This document shows, piece after piece, positions 1 to 9,778 of a stretch of DNA of 64,000 nucleotides. Every line of letters begins with the position of its first letter. Position 1 is the first letter of the stretch. The stretch is from contig NZ_CP104040.1 of the NCBI RefSeq assembly GCF_025152745.1, forward strand, positions 3,592,501 to 3,656,500, in the 5' to 3' direction. The notes below the pieces were generated by a model, which was not told the origin of the DNA, did no database searches, and was given only the letters and a program-made list of their open reading frames with translations. Position numbers and translations under genes: made by a program. Source of the stretch: Rhizobium sp. WSM4643. GTDB lineage: Bacteria; Pseudomonadota; Alphaproteobacteria; Rhizobiales; Rhizobiaceae.

Positions 1-3
1 CAG

Positions 4-810
4 ATGAGGGAGCGGCGCCCACCGCAGAAGACGCGTGAGCGGACAAAGCCCGCCGACAACGCCGCGGCTAAGCGGGTTACCCTTCACCGCGCCCTTTCCA
101 AGCTCGGTTATTGCTCCCGCACGCAGGCCGAACGTCTGATTGCCGAAAATCGCGTTGCGGTCGACGGCCGCACCGTCAGCGATATCTCCGCATGGGTCGA
201 TCTTGCCACCGCAAGGATCAGTATCGATGGTCTCGTCATCGCTGCCGAAGCGAAAATCTATCTGATGCTCAACAAGCCCCGCGGTCTCGTCACCACCCGC
301 CACGATCCCGAAGGCAGGCCGACGGTCTATGATTGCCTCAGGGATTTCGACATTCCGCATCTCTCTCCGGTCGGCCGGCTCGACAAGGCAAGCGAGGGCC
401 TGCTGCTTTTCACCAACGACACCGAATTCGCCCAGATACTGCTCGATCCGGTCACGCATGTGACGAAGACCTATCATGTCCAGATCGACCGCATCATGGA
501 CGATGAGGACATTGCCGCCATGACATCGGGCATCCGCCACGACGGCGAATTGCTGACGGCGACCGCCGCGCGGCGCCTGCGCCAGGGCGACAGGAATTCA
601 TGGATCGAGGTCGAGCTCGACGAGGGCCGCAACCGCCAGATCCGCCGGATGCTGGAGGCGCTGGGCACCGAATGCCTGCGCCTTGTGCGCGTCGCAATCG
701 GCGGGCTCGAACTCGGCGAACTGCCGAAAGGCGCCGTGCGTGCGCTGAGCGAACCGGAATTGCAGGCGCTGCGCCGGAGAACCGGCATGGAAAGGACGAG
801 ACGCAATTGA
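4..810 (+). CDS. RsuA/RluB/RluE-type rRNA pseudouridine synthase
   Basis: This enzyme isomerises a uridine to pseudouridine in ribosomal RNA. An N-terminal S4 RNA-binding domain (about residues 25-70) is followed by the PSI_RSU catalytic domain. The signature GRLDKASEGLLLFTND spans residues 124-139, with D127 as the expected catalytic aspartate. The family motif GRNRQIRRM lies near residue 209. The length of 268 residues is usual. The basic N-terminal tail (residues 1-22) is variable, so the start is not certain, and the window edge hides any ribosome site. The next gene overlaps its stop codon, so the two are probably translated together. RsuA, RluB, RluE and RluF cannot be separated from the sequence alone, so the target base is not assigned. 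Confidence 0.9.
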   Translation: MRERRPPQKTRERTKPADNAAAKRVTLHRALSKLGYCSRTQAERLIAENRVAVDGRTVSDISAWVDLATARISIDGLVIAAEAKIYLMLNKPRGLVTTRHDPEGRPTVYDCLRDFDIPHLSPVGRLDKASEGLLLFTNDTEFAQILLDPVTHVTKTYHVQIDRIMDDEDIAAMTSGIRHDGELLTATAARRLRQGDRNSWIEVELDEGRNRQIRRMLEALGTECLRLVRVAIGGLELGELPKGAVRALSEPELQALRRRTGMERTRRN

Positions 811-1511
811 CTGCTGCGACGGAAATGGCGCCGCACGATTTCTGGCAGGAGCTTCACCCGCCCGGCACCTTTGCCGGCAATGGGGAATTTACCTCCTTCT
901 ATGTCGCCGTGCTCGAGGACGGCCGTCAGCTTCGCCTGCCGATCCGTGTGCTGGCCGATGGCGATCACGCCCTCGCCTCGCTGATCGTCAATCAGGCAAG
1001 CTTCGCCGTGCTCGATGCGCTCGCCGAACGCCTTACCGAAAAGATCAGGCCCATGCGCATCGATGTCGTCGCCGGCATGCCAACGCTCGGCCTGACGCTG
1101 GCCGCCGCCGTGGCGCAGAAACTCGGCCATAGCCGCTACGTTCCGCTCGGCACCTCGCGTAAATTTTGGTATCGCGACGAGCTCTCCGTTGCCCTGTCTT
1201 CAATCACCACGCCGACACAGCAGAAACGCCTCTATATCGATCCGCGCATGTTGCCGCTGCTTGAGAGACGGCGCGTCGCACTCATCGATGACGTCATTTC
1301 CAGCGGCGCCTCGATCGTCGCCGGCCTTCATCTGCTGACGGGCTGCGGTATCGAACCCGTCGTTATCGGTGCCGCCATGCTGCAATCGGAGCGGTGGCGC
1401 GACGGCCTCGCAGCCGCCGGGCCGCAATGGAACGCGCGCACCGTCGGCGTCTTCGCAACCCCCATTCTGGAGCGGAACGCCATGGGCCGGTGGCAGGCAC
1501 CACCAGCTTGA
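807..1511 (+). CDS. Phosphoribosyltransferase-fold protein
   Basis: This is a type I phosphoribosyltransferase-like protein of 234 residues. The PRPP-binding loop VALIDDVISSGAS lies near residues 157-169, with two acidic residues followed by a Ser/Gly-rich turn as in adenine phosphoribosyltransferase. A conserved DVVAGMPTLG stretch lies upstream near residue 90. The chosen start is a TTG whose last two bases are part of the previous gene's stop (TTGA overlap), with an AAGGA ribosome site about 10 bases before it. An in-frame ATG at 825 is the alternative. The tight coupling to an rRNA pseudouridine synthase suggests co-expression but not a shared pathway. The substrate base is unknown. Confidence 0.8.
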   Translation: MTAATEMAPHDFWQELHPPGTFAGNGEFTSFYVAVLEDGRQLRLPIRVLADGDHALASLIVNQASFAVLDALAERLTEKIRPMRIDVVAGMPTLGLTLAAAVAQKLGHSRYVPLGTSRKFWYRDELSVALSSITTPTQQKRLYIDPRMLPLLERRRVALIDDVISSGASIVAGLHLLTGCGIEPVVIGAAMLQSERWRDGLAAAGPQWNARTVGVFATPILERNAMGRWQAPPA

Positions 1512-1770
1512 CGCGAGATATGAGGATTGTTCAATCTCTGCCTGAAAGCGCTCTGTACAGCGCATGAGGAACGATTACAGTCCGCCTGATCGATGAAACA
1601 ACGGACCCGCCCATGTCGTTCGATGCGCTCGCCAAGGCGACCGGAACCGGCTTTCGCTTCTTCGATTTCGCCTATGTCGGCCTGCCGGCGATACCCGATC
1701 GACTTGACTTCCCCAGCAATGAAACTAGAGCAGGAAGTCTTCACCCAATAATGAAGGACAGTCGAGCGCC

Positions 1771-2715
1771 GTGCGAATTCTCTCCGAAGCCCATTTCCCG
1801 GAATTGCCCAACTATTACCGCGGTAAGGTGCGCGAGAATTACGATCTTCCGGACGGACGCCGCATCATTATAAGCACCGACCGGTTGAGCGCTTTCGACC
1901 GCATCCTCACCTGCATCCCCTATAAGGGCCAAGTGCTGACGCAGACGGCGCGCTACTGGTTCGAGGCGACGAAAGACATCTGCCCGAACCACGTTCTCGA
2001 CTATCCCGATGCGAATGTCGTCATCGGCAAGCGGCTTGACATCCTCCCGGTCGAGATCGTCGTGCGCGGTTATCTCGCCGGCACCACCGGCACCTCGATC
2101 CTGACGCTTTATAAAAAGGGCGAGCGCGAGATGTACGGCATGCGTCTGCCCGACGGTATGCGCGACAACCAGGTCCTGCCCGAACCCGTCATCACGCCGA
2201 CCAGCAAGGAATTCGACGGCGGTCACGATGAACCGCTGACGCCGGCCGAAATCGTCACGCGTGGCCTTCTCACGAAAGAGCAATGGCAGACGCTGTCGAC
2301 ATATGCGCTCGCCCTCTTTGCCCGCGGCCAGGAGATGGCGGCGAAAAACGGCCTGATTCTGGTCGATACCAAATACGAGTTCGGCACTGATGGTGACGGC
2401 AACATTATCCTCGCTGACGAGATCCACACGCCGGACAGCAGCCGCTACTGGCTTGCCGAAAGCTATCCGGCAAGCTTTGCCGCCGGGAAACGCCCGGTAA
2501 GCTTCGACAAGGATTTCGTCCGCGCCTGGGTGGCGGAGCGTTGCGATCCCTATAAGGACGAGATCCCGGAAATCCCCGCCGAACTGATCGAGCAGACCTC
2601 GGCCGTCTACATCAAAGCCTACGAGGCGATCACCGGTGAGCGTTTTGTTCCAGACAACAGCGGCGAGACGCCGCTTGCTCGTGTCCGAACCAACCTCGCC
2701 CGCTATTTCCCTTGA
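1771..2715 (+). CDS. purC: Phosphoribosylaminoimidazole-succinocarboxamide synthase
   Basis: SAICAR synthetase joins aspartate to CAIR with ATP in step 8 of de novo purine synthesis. The 314-residue protein is the longer form, close in length to the yeast-type enzyme rather than the 240-residue E. coli type. Conserved blocks include [11 protein letters not shown] (residues 11-21) and STDRLSAFD (about 36-44) in the ATP site, [12 protein letters not shown] (about 95), and LVDTKYEFG plus [14 protein letters not shown] (about 195-230) for metal and substrate. The start is GTG with an AAGGA about 13 bases upstream. It stands alone. Rhizobia usually carry a second, shorter purC elsewhere, so this is probably one of two paralogues; that is inference. 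Confidence 0.93.
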   Translation: MRILSEAHFPELPNYYRGKVRENYDLPDGRRIIISTDRLSAFDRILTCIPYKGQVLTQTARYWFEATKDICPNHVLDYPDANVVIGKRLDILPVEIVVRGYLAGTTGTSILTLYKKGEREMYGMRLPDGMRDNQVLPEPVITPTSKEFDGGHDEPLTPAEIVTRGLLTKEQWQTLSTYALALFARGQEMAAKNGLILVDTKYEFGTDGDGNIILADEIHTPDSSRYWLAESYPASFAAGKRPVSFDKDFVRAWVAERCDPYKDEIPEIPAELIEQTSAVYIKAYEAITGERFVPDNSGETPLARVRTNLARYFP

Positions 2716-2775
2716 AAAGACGAACGCGAAGGCCGCCAAGCCGTTCACCGGCTTGCGACGTTTCACCCATCGCGC

Positions 2776-2878
2776 TAGAGCGCCGCGCGTCCGAGAGGAC
2801 GCGATAAGGACGCTCTATCACTTTGAATTGGCGCATAATCCTTCCCGAAAATCGATTCCGATTTTCGGGGTTATGCGC
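2776..2878. repeat. Compound rhizobial palindromic repeat
   Basis: Two inverted repeats lie side by side between purC and the TetR gene. The first (2776-2818) is bounded by TAGAGCG and CGCTCTA. The second (2831-2878) has outer arms GCGCATAA/TTATGCGC and inner arms CCGAAAATCG/CGATTTTCGG. The arrangement and wording match dispersed intergenic palindromes that I recall from Rhizobium genomes. It could also fold in RNA and help end the purC transcript, but no T-run follows. Confidence 0.75.
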
Positions 2879-2924
2879 TAGCATCGGAAAAAAGGGGTAT
2901 CGGGCTCAGCCCGGCGGGGAACAA

Positions 2925-3527
2925 ATGGCAAGAAGGCCAAGACGCAAGGCCGAGGAAACGCGGGAAGACATTCTCTCCATGGCGGAGATGCTGTTTCGCG
3001 AGCGGGGCTTCGTCGCGGTGTCGATCGCCGATATCGCCGGCGCGCTCCACATGTCGCCCGCCAATGTCTTCAAACATTTCCGTTCCAAGGTCGCGCTCGT
3101 CGATGCGATCGCCGGACGCCATCTCGACGATGCCGCCGAGCGCTTCGCCGCCTTCGATGAGAAGCTGCCGCCAAAGGAACAACTGCTCCGCTTCATCCTG
3201 CGCCTGCTGGAAAGCCACCTGCAGGACATCCAGAAGAACCCTTACATCTTCGAAATGGTACTTTCGACGATCGAAGCCAAACTCGAGGCCGGCAATCGTT
3301 ACCGCGCCCGCATCGAGGCGAAGCTCGGCGAGATCATCCGTGAAGGCATGGCGGAGGGACGTTATCATTGCCGCCATCCCGAGAGCGCGGCGCGTACCGT
3401 TGCAGACGTCCTGGCCTGCGTGCTGCACCCTGTCCTGATCGCTCGCGACGACAAGGAGACCCTTGTGCACCGCGCCGAAAAAATCGTGTGTTTCGTCGAT
3501 GCCGCACTGCAAAATAGCGCTTGCTAA
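2925..3527 (+). CDS. TetR/AcrR-family transcriptional regulator
   Basis: A 200-residue TetR-type repressor. The N-terminal helix-turn-helix is clear: an ETREDILSMAEMLF helix at about residues 10-23, then the ISIADIAGALHMSPANVFKHF region to about residue 49. The C-terminal ligand-binding half is not diagnostic. The ATG is preceded by GGCGGGGA; longer in-frame extensions run into the palindromic repeat and are unlikely. It sits directly upstream of, and on the same strand as, the RND efflux genes, so it is probably the local repressor of that pump, in the manner of AcrR/AmeR-type regulators. A 12-bp palindrome in the gap (3604-3615) is a candidate operator. The inducer cannot be inferred. Confidence 0.9.
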   Translation: MARRPRRKAEETREDILSMAEMLFRERGFVAVSIADIAGALHMSPANVFKHFRSKVALVDAIAGRHLDDAAERFAAFDEKLPPKEQLLRFILRLLESHLQDIQKNPYIFEMVLSTIEAKLEAGNRYRARIEAKLGEIIREGMAEGRYHCRHPESAARTVADVLACVLHPVLIARDDKETLVHRAEKIVCFVDAALQNSAC

Positions 3528-3603
3528 GTGATGATTGCTGAATTACGTCACTTCGTAAAGCTTTTGTTAAATTCGGATAACGGCATTTGAAACCAATCCT
3601 GAT

Positions 3604-3615
3604 GCTTGTACAAGC
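3604..3615. promoter_or_regulatory. Candidate TetR operator upstream of the RND pump
   Basis: GCTTGTACAAGC is a perfect 12-bp palindrome in the 160-bp gap between the TetR gene and the adaptor gene, 75 bp before the adaptor start. Position and symmetry suit a TetR dimer site. Binding is inference. Confidence 0.4.
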
Positions 3616-3689
3616 CTGTGCTCGGCCCAGCCGAGCGCTGGATCGAGCGCATAGATTGAATGGCGAATGCTACCGCACAGGAATTCAGC

Positions 3690-4901
3690 ATGATACGGCG
3701 TGCCCTCCTCATCCCCTCGGCCCTGGCATTCGCAGCCCTTCTCGCCGCCTGCAGCGACAGTGGCTCCAAGCCTGCGGGCAATGCGGGTGCAGGCGCGGCA
3801 CAGCAGGCTGCCCCGGTCGGCGTGATCGCGTTGACGAAGGGCACGTTCCCGATCACCACGATCCTGCCTGGCCGTGCCGAGACATTTCAGACCGCCGATA
3901 TCCGGCCGCAGGTGAGCGGCCTGATCCGCGAGGTCGCCTTTAAGGAAGGCGGCGAAATCAAGAAGGGCGACCTTCTCTACCAGATCGAGGATGCACCCTA
4001 CATAGCCGCCGTCGAGCAGGCCAAGGCGGCAATCTCCAAGGCGCAAGCCAGCGTACCGAGCGCTGAAAGCAATCTCGACCGCTACCAGCGCCTCGTCGGC
4101 AGCGGTGCCACCCAGATCGAATTCGAAACGGCCAAGACGACGCTGCTCCAGGCCAAGGCCGAAGTCGAGTCGGCGAAGGCCGCGCTTTCCGCTGCACAGA
4201 TCGACCTCGACCATACCAGGATCGTCGCCCCTTTCGATGGCATCATCGACCAGACGGCCGTTAATGTCGGCAACGTCGTCTCTGCCAACCAGACGACGGC
4301 GCTGACGACGATCCGCCAGCTCGATCCGATCTATATCTCTCTGACGGAATCGAGCACCAACCTGCTGAGGTTGCGCGACGCGATGGCCGCCGGCAACATC
4401 GAGGGTGCGGAGAACGTCGCCTTCCACCTGATCCTCGAAGACGGCAAGGAATACAATCAGCAAGGCAAGCTCGACATGTCGAAGCAGGTCGTCAGCGAGA
4501 CCACCGGCACCTTCATCATTCGTGTGCTCTTTCCCAATCCCGACCGCATCGTGCTGCCCGGCATGTATGTCCGCGCAACCGTCGAGCTCGGCGCCGAGGC
4601 CGGTTATGCGCTGCCGCAGTTGGCGACAAGCCGTGACGCCAACGGCCGGCTGACGGCACAATTCGTTTCCGCCGACGGCAAGGTCGAAACCCGCGCCTTC
4701 GAGAACAGCTCGCCCTCCAACAATTCCTGGCTCGTGACCGAAGGCATCAAGGACGGCGACCAGTTGATCGTCACCGGCCTCCAGTCCGTCACGGCGGGCA
4801 TGCCGGTGAAACCGGTCCCGATGAAAATCAATGACAACGGCGTGGTCGTGCCTGCCGAACAGCCTGCGGCCGGTGACGCTGAGAAGGCCGCAGCGAAATA
4901 A
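3690..4901 (+). CDS. RND efflux periplasmic adaptor lipoprotein (AcrA/MexA type)
   Basis: Membrane fusion protein that bridges the inner-membrane RND pump and the outer-membrane channel. The chosen ATG gives a lipoprotein signal: MIRR, a hydrophobic stretch, then the lipobox LLAAC with the modified cysteine at about residue 20. An AGGAA ribosome site supports it over an in-frame ATG 30 bases upstream. The body has the usual order: beta-barrel/lipoyl half (VSGLIREVAFKEGGEIKKGDLLYQ near 70-95), alpha-helical hairpin rich in Ala/Gln/Lys (about 95-165), second lipoyl half (ARIVAPFDGIID-like, about 170-185), then beta-barrel and membrane-proximal domains. Its 403 residues are typical. The permease gene follows 48 bp later, in one operon. 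Confidence 0.95.
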   Translation: MIRRALLIPSALAFAALLAACSDSGSKPAGNAGAGAAQQAAPVGVIALTKGTFPITTILPGRAETFQTADIRPQVSGLIREVAFKEGGEIKKGDLLYQIEDAPYIAAVEQAKAAISKAQASVPSAESNLDRYQRLVGSGATQIEFETAKTTLLQAKAEVESAKAALSAAQIDLDHTRIVAPFDGIIDQTAVNVGNVVSANQTTALTTIRQLDPIYISLTESSTNLLRLRDAMAAGNIEGAENVAFHLILEDGKEYNQQGKLDMSKQVVSETTGTFIIRVLFPNPDRIVLPGMYVRATVELGAEAGYALPQLATSRDANGRLTAQFVSADGKVETRAFENSSPSNNSWLVTEGIKDGDQLIVTGLQSVTAGMPVKPVPMKINDNGVVVPAEQPAAGDAEKAAAK

Positions 4902-4949
4902 TCGCTGCAGGCCCGCATCGTCACCGTCCCAGCCGCACAGGAACAACCG

Positions 4950-7900
4950 ATGGCCAAGTTTTTCATCCGACGTCCAATTTTCGCCTGGGTCATTGCGATC
5001 ACCATCATGCTCGCCGGCCTGCTGGCGATTTTCACCCTGTCGATCTCGCAATACCCCGACATCGCCCCGACGACGGTTCGCATCAACGCCACCTATCGCG
5101 GCGCCAGCGCCGAGACGGTCGAGAAATCGGTGACAACGATCATCGAAGACGGCATGACCGGCCTCGACGACCTCACCTATATGACCTCGACCTCGTCGAC
5201 CGGGTCGGCCAACATCCAGCTCACTTTCGGAACCAGCATCGATCCTGACATCGCCCAGGTGCAAGTGCAGAACAAGCTGCAGCTGGTCCAGTCGCAGCTT
5301 CCGGGCGACGTCATCGATGCCGGCATCAGCGTGACGCGCTCGACCTCGAGCATCCTTCTCGTCGGCTCGCTTGTTTCGACCGATGGCAAACGCAACTCCG
5401 TCGACCTCGGCAATATCATGTCGACCTCGATCGAGGATCAGATCCAGCGCCTGGAAGGCGTCGGCAGCATCAATGTCTTCGGTTCGGGATACGCCATGCG
5501 CGTCTGGCTCGATCCGTTCAAGCTACTGAAATACCAGTTGACGCCGAGCGACGTGACGTCTGCCATCCAGGCCCAGAACACCCAGGTCTCCGTTGGCTCG
5601 CTCGGCGCCCAGCCGACGATCCCCGGCCAGCAGATCAACGTCACCATCACCGCCCAAAGCCAGCTGACCACCGTCGCCGATTTCGAGCACATCATCCTGA
5701 AGGTCGAAAAGGACGGCGCGACGGTGCGCTTGAGCGACGTCTCGCGCATCGAGATCGGTCAGGAAAGCTATGGGGGGAGTTCGCGCTACAACGGCATGCC
5801 TTCGAGCGGTTTTGCCGTCAACCTCGCAATCGGCGCCAACGCGATCGATACCGCCGCCCGCGTGCGGTCCGCACTGGATGTCATCGGCCGCACTCTGCCG
5901 GAAGGCGTAAAGATCACCTATCCCTATGACACGACACCCTTCGTCGAACTGTCGATCGAGAAGGTCGTGCATACGCTGATCGAGGCAATCGTGCTCGTCT
6001 TCGTGGTGCTGCTCGTCTTCCTGCAGAATCTGCGCGCCACGCTGATCCCGACCATCGCCGTTCCCGTGGTGCTGCTCGGCACCTTCGGGGTGCTGGCGGT
6101 CACCGGCTACTCGATCAATACGCTGACGATGTTTGCCATGGTGCTGGCGATCGGCCTTTTGGTCGACGATGCGATCGTCGTCGTCGAAAACGTCGAACGC
6201 ATCATGTCGGAAGAGAAGCTTTCGCCGCTCGAAGCGACGGAGAAATCGATGGGCGAGATCACCGGCGCCATTGTCGGCATTGCGCTCGTGCTGACCGCCG
6301 TCTTCATTCCGATGGCCTTCTTCGGCGGCTCGACAGGCATCATCTATCGCCAGTTCTCGATCACCATCGTATCGGCCATGCTGCTGTCGGCACTCGTTGC
6401 GATCGTGCTAACGCCGGCGCTCTGCGCCACGATGCTGAAGCCGGTCAGCGAACACCGGAAACACCGGGTCGGCGACTGGTTCAACCGCAACTTCACGCGC
6501 TCGACCAACGCCTATGTCAGGACCATCGGCTATCTCCTGAAACGGCCGATCCGCGTCATGCTGGTCTTTCTTCTCGTCGGCACCGGCTGTGCCTATCTAT
6601 TCACCCGACTGCCGAGTTCTTTCCTGCCGCAGGAAGATCAGGGCGTGCTGCTGACCATCGTCACCACGCCGCCTGGCTCGACCACGCAGCAGACCCAGGC
6701 CGTCGTTGAGAAGGTGGAAAACTATTATCGCCAGAATGAGAAGGATGCCGTCGAATCGGTCTTCGGCGCCCTCGGCTTTGGATTCAACGGCTCCGGCCAG
6801 AACAGCGCCATCGTTTTCACCAAGCTCAAGGATTTTTCGCTGCGCACCGATCCAAATCTGAGTGCTCAGTCGGTTGTCAGCCGGGCGCTTCGCAGCTTCT
6901 TTGCGATGCGCGAGGCACAGGTCTTCGCGCTCCTGCCGCCGGCAATCCAGGGCCTCGGCGTGTCGAGCGGCTTCTCGATGTATCTCGTCGATACCGGCGG
7001 CCACGGCAACGACGCTCTGACGGCAGCCTCCAAGCGGCTAATCCAGATGGGCAACAGCTCGGGTAAAGTCGTGGCGCTGCGCAGCAGCAACAAGGAAGTC
7101 GAGCCGCAGATGCGCATCGTACTCGATCAGGAAAAGATCGGCGCCATGGGCGTCGACATCGCCTCGGTCAATTCGATGCTGTCGATCATCTTCACCGGCC
7201 GCGACGTCAACGACTTCACGTTGAACGGCGAGATCAAGCCGGTCTACGTCGAGGGCGATGCGCCCTTCCGCATGCAGCCGAGCGATCTCAACCACTGGTA
7301 CGCCCGTAACAATGACGGCGAAATGGTGCCATTCTCCGCCTTTACCCGCACCGAGTGGGTGAACGGCGCGCCCTCGCTTGCCCGCTTCAATGCCGTCAGC
7401 GCCATTCCGCTTGACGGCGCTTCCGCACCCGGAGTTTCCTCCGGCGATGCGATGAACGAAATGGAAGCCCTGACCAGTGAGCTCGGCGGCGGCTACACGG
7501 TCGCCTGGCAGGGCATTTCCTATCAGGAGCGCCTTTCCGGCTCGCAGGCGCCGATGCTTTATGCGATCTCGGTTCTCGTCGTCTTCCTCTGCCTGGCAGC
7601 GCTTTACGAAAGCTGGTCGATCCCCTTCTCGGTGATCATGGCGGTGCCCGTCGGCATCCTCGGAGCGTTGACGGCGGCAACCCTTTTCGGCCAGGCGAAC
7701 GACGTCTATTTCAAGGTTGGCCTGCTCACCACCATCGGGCTGGCGGCGAAAAACGCCATCCTGATTGTCGAATTCGCCAAGGATCGTATGGAAAGCGGCA
7801 TGGGACTCTACGAGGCGACATTGGAAGCGGCCAGATTGCGCCTGCGACCGATCATCATGACTTCGCTTGCCTTCATTCTCGGCGTCGTGCCGCTGGCGAT

Positions 7901-8060
7901 CGCGACAGGCGCGGGCTCGGCGGCACAGAATGCCATTGGTATCGGCGTTCTCGGCGGCATGCTGGCGGCGACGATGCTCGGAATTTTCTTCGTGCCGTCG
8001 TTTTTCGTCGTCATTCGACGCATCTTTGCCACACGCGGCAAAAATGCGGCAGGACTGTGA
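4950..8060 (+). CDS. RND multidrug efflux permease, HAE1 family (AcrB/MexB/MexF type)
   Basis: Proton-driven inner-membrane trimer that pumps hydrophobic drugs and bile- or plant-type compounds into the tripartite channel. At 1036 residues it has full HAE1 length. It starts with FFIRRPIFAWVIAI, the typical first transmembrane helix. The relay aspartates are present in LLVDDAIVVVENVER of TM4 (near residue 405), and the lysine helix occurs as GLAAKNAILIVEFAKD of TM10 (near 930). The two large periplasmic loops and twelve membrane segments are evident. The subunit works with the adaptor before it and the outer membrane factor after it. The substrate range cannot be read from sequence; a role against plant antimicrobials, as for rhizobial RmrAB or BjG30-like pumps, is inference. 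Confidence 0.96.
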   Translation: MAKFFIRRPIFAWVIAITIMLAGLLAIFTLSISQYPDIAPTTVRINATYRGASAETVEKSVTTIIEDGMTGLDDLTYMTSTSSTGSANIQLTFGTSIDPDIAQVQVQNKLQLVQSQLPGDVIDAGISVTRSTSSILLVGSLVSTDGKRNSVDLGNIMSTSIEDQIQRLEGVGSINVFGSGYAMRVWLDPFKLLKYQLTPSDVTSAIQAQNTQVSVGSLGAQPTIPGQQINVTITAQSQLTTVADFEHIILKVEKDGATVRLSDVSRIEIGQESYGGSSRYNGMPSSGFAVNLAIGANAIDTAARVRSALDVIGRTLPEGVKITYPYDTTPFVELSIEKVVHTLIEAIVLVFVVLLVFLQNLRATLIPTIAVPVVLLGTFGVLAVTGYSINTLTMFAMVLAIGLLVDDAIVVVENVERIMSEEKLSPLEATEKSMGEITGAIVGIALVLTAVFIPMAFFGGSTGIIYRQFSITIVSAMLLSALVAIVLTPALCATMLKPVSEHRKHRVGDWFNRNFTRSTNAYVRTIGYLLKRPIRVMLVFLLVGTGCAYLFTRLPSSFLPQEDQGVLLTIVTTPPGSTTQQTQAVVEKVENYYRQNEKDAVESVFGALGFGFNGSGQNSAIVFTKLKDFSLRTDPNLSAQSVVSRALRSFFAMREAQVFALLPPAIQGLGVSSGFSMYLVDTGGHGNDALTAASKRLIQMGNSSGKVVALRSSNKEVEPQMRIVLDQEKIGAMGVDIASVNSMLSIIFTGRDVNDFTLNGEIKPVYVEGDAPFRMQPSDLNHWYARNNDGEMVPFSAFTRTEWVNGAPSLARFNAVSAIPLDGASAPGVSSGDAMNEMEALTSELGGGYTVAWQGISYQERLSGSQAPMLYAISVLVVFLCLAALYESWSIPFSVIMAVPVGILGALTAATLFGQANDVYFKVGLLTTIGLAAKNAILIVEFAKDRMESGMGLYEATLEAARLRLRPIIMTSLAFILGVVPLAIATGAGSAAQNAIGIGVLGGMLAATMLGIFFVPSFFVVIRRIFATRGKNAAGL

Positions 8061-8210
8061 TATAAATGCACTGTGATAATGCAGTTCGCGTTGCTACATT
8101 GCGCCCGACTGCTTCGGAATGGTGTTTTTGGTAGAACGAAGCGCGGCGGCCGATAGTGAAGCATGAAGCTTCGGACAAGAATTGACTTGCTCGAGTACAG
8201 GATGAAATGA

Positions 8211-9644
8211 ATGGTATCTCTTCGTTTTGCCACACCGGCATTATTGTTATTGTTGTCGGGCTGCGTTGTGGGCCCGGATCATGTTCCTCCTGAGATGCCG
8301 CTGCCCGCCAAATTCGGAGAGGGTGGAACCAAGAGCGATGGCGATGTTGCTACTGCAGCATGGTGGACCGCCTTCAAGGATTCAAGACTGAACGGCTACG
8401 TCAAGGCCGGCCTCGATCAGAACCTGACAGTTCAGCAGGCGATCGAAAGAATCAATGCAGCTTCCGCAAACGTCACCACCGCCGGTGCCGGCGGCCTGCC
8501 GAACCTGAACGTCGGCGCTTCGCAGACGGTCAGCGGCGAGAAAGGCGAGCTGCGCAACCAGTTCGACACGCGCCACACCAGTGCCGGCGAAGTCCAGCTG
8601 AGCTGGCTGCTCGATCTCTTCGGGCTCTACAAGCGCAGCACCGAGAGCGCGCTTGCCTCGCTTGATTCTGCTTACGCATCGGCTGACGTTGCCAGGCTGA
8701 CCCTCATACAGGACCTTGTCTCGAGCTATATCGACGTTCGCTTCTTTCAGCAGCGCCTGGCGCTTTCGAAGGCCAACCTGAAGTCTCGCCAGGAAACCTA
8801 CGAACTCACCAAGTTTCAGCTGGAAGCCGGCGCCGCCTCGCGTCTTGACGTCGTTCAGGCCGAAGGTCTCGTCCAGTCGACGCTCGCCGAAATTCCCGGC
8901 CTCGAAACCAATATCCGCATATCAGCCCATCACATCGCCACGCTGCTCGGCCTGCCGGCTTCGGCTCTTGTCGATGAATTGCTGAAGGGCTCCGGTCAGC
9001 CGGTATTCCGCGGCGGCATCACCTCCGGCATCCCGGCCGACCTGATCCGCAATCGTCCGGACATCCGCGTCGCGGAACGTGATCTTGCCGCCGCAACGGC
9101 CAATATCGGCGTTGCCCAGGCGCAGCTTTATCCGAGCATCTCGCTTAGCGGCTCGATCTCGCCGTCTTACATCAACCAGCGTGGCATCCATGGCGGCCTG
9201 ACGCCATGGTCCTTCGGCCCGACGCTCAACCTGCCGATCTTCGATGGTGGCCGCCTTCGCGCCAACGTCAAGTCGGCACAGTCCGATGCCGCCACTGCCT
9301 ATCTCAACTGGAAATCGACGGTGCTGACCGCGGTCGAGCAGGTCGAGAATGCGCTCTCGGCCGTCCGGCGTGACGCACAAACGGTCGCGGCGCTTCAGGC
9401 CCAGGTGAAGACCACGCAGGAAACGCTGGAACTTTCGACTGCATCCTACAAGGACGGCGCCTCCTCGCTGCTCGACGTTCTCGACGCGCAGCGCCAGGTT
9501 TCGCTGGCCCAGGCAAGCCTTGCCGCATCCGTCCAACAGATGGCAAAGGACTATGTCTCGCTGAACATCGCGGTTGGTGGTGGCTTCGCCCCCGGCGGCA
9601 AGACGACCGCACCGGCGGCGAAGGTTGTGGCTGTCAAGGGCTGA
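8211..9644 (+). CDS. Outer membrane efflux factor, OprM/NodT lipoprotein family
   Basis: TolC-like outer membrane channel subunit of the pump. The 477-residue protein starts with a lipoprotein signal (lipobox LLSGC, Cys at about 18) followed by VVGPDHVPPE, the common start of NodT/OprM proteins. Two repeated OEP halves contain the long coiled-coil helices. PADLIRNRPDIRVAERDLAAA (in two parts, near 280-300) is the family hallmark. An AGG-type ribosome site precedes the ATG. The 150-bp gap to the permease is larger than the adaptor-permease gap, so a separate promoter is possible, but the shared terminator after this gene supports one transcription unit. Confidence 0.94.
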   Translation: MVSLRFATPALLLLLSGCVVGPDHVPPEMPLPAKFGEGGTKSDGDVATAAWWTAFKDSRLNGYVKAGLDQNLTVQQAIERINAASANVTTAGAGGLPNLNVGASQTVSGEKGELRNQFDTRHTSAGEVQLSWLLDLFGLYKRSTESALASLDSAYASADVARLTLIQDLVSSYIDVRFFQQRLALSKANLKSRQETYELTKFQLEAGAASRLDVVQAEGLVQSTLAEIPGLETNIRISAHHIATLLGLPASALVDELLKGSGQPVFRGGITSGIPADLIRNRPDIRVAERDLAAATANIGVAQAQLYPSISLSGSISPSYINQRGIHGGLTPWSFGPTLNLPIFDGGRLRANVKSAQSDAATAYLNWKSTVLTAVEQVENALSAVRRDAQTVAALQAQVKTTQETLELSTASYKDGASSLLDVLDAQRQVSLAQASLAASVQQMAKDYVSLNIAVGGGFAPGGKTTAPAAKVVAVKG

Positions 9645-9672
9645 CGGCTGCCGCAATCGACTTGAGAAGTAC

Positions 9673-9704
9673 AAAGCCTCGCGATTGCCTCGCGGGGCTT
9701 TTTC
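9673..9704 (+). terminator. Rho-independent terminator of the efflux operon
   Basis: An 11-bp stem AAAGCCTCGCG/CGCGGGGCTTT (one T-G pair) with a 7-base loop is followed by TTTTTC. It lies 28 bp after the outer membrane factor's stop codon. Confidence 0.85.
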
Positions 9705-9778
9705 TTGCCTGCGGCGTGCCGCAATCGAATAATTGCGATAAGATGCATTTGGATTCGACATGCAGAAAAAGCTGCGCT

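Noticed and set aside
1613..1873. 86-codon ORF ahead of purC
   Set aside because: It overlaps the purC start by 100 bp in another frame and its second half is a purC shadow. No ribosome site.
1741..2766. 341-codon open frame on the minus strand opposite purC
   Set aside because: It is the complement of a certain purC gene; such long antisense frames are common in GC-rich DNA and its translation shows no domain.
3567..5264. 565-codon open frame on the minus strand opposite the efflux adaptor
   Set aside because: Arg/Gly/Asp-rich shadow of two well-supported genes, with no ribosome site or domain.
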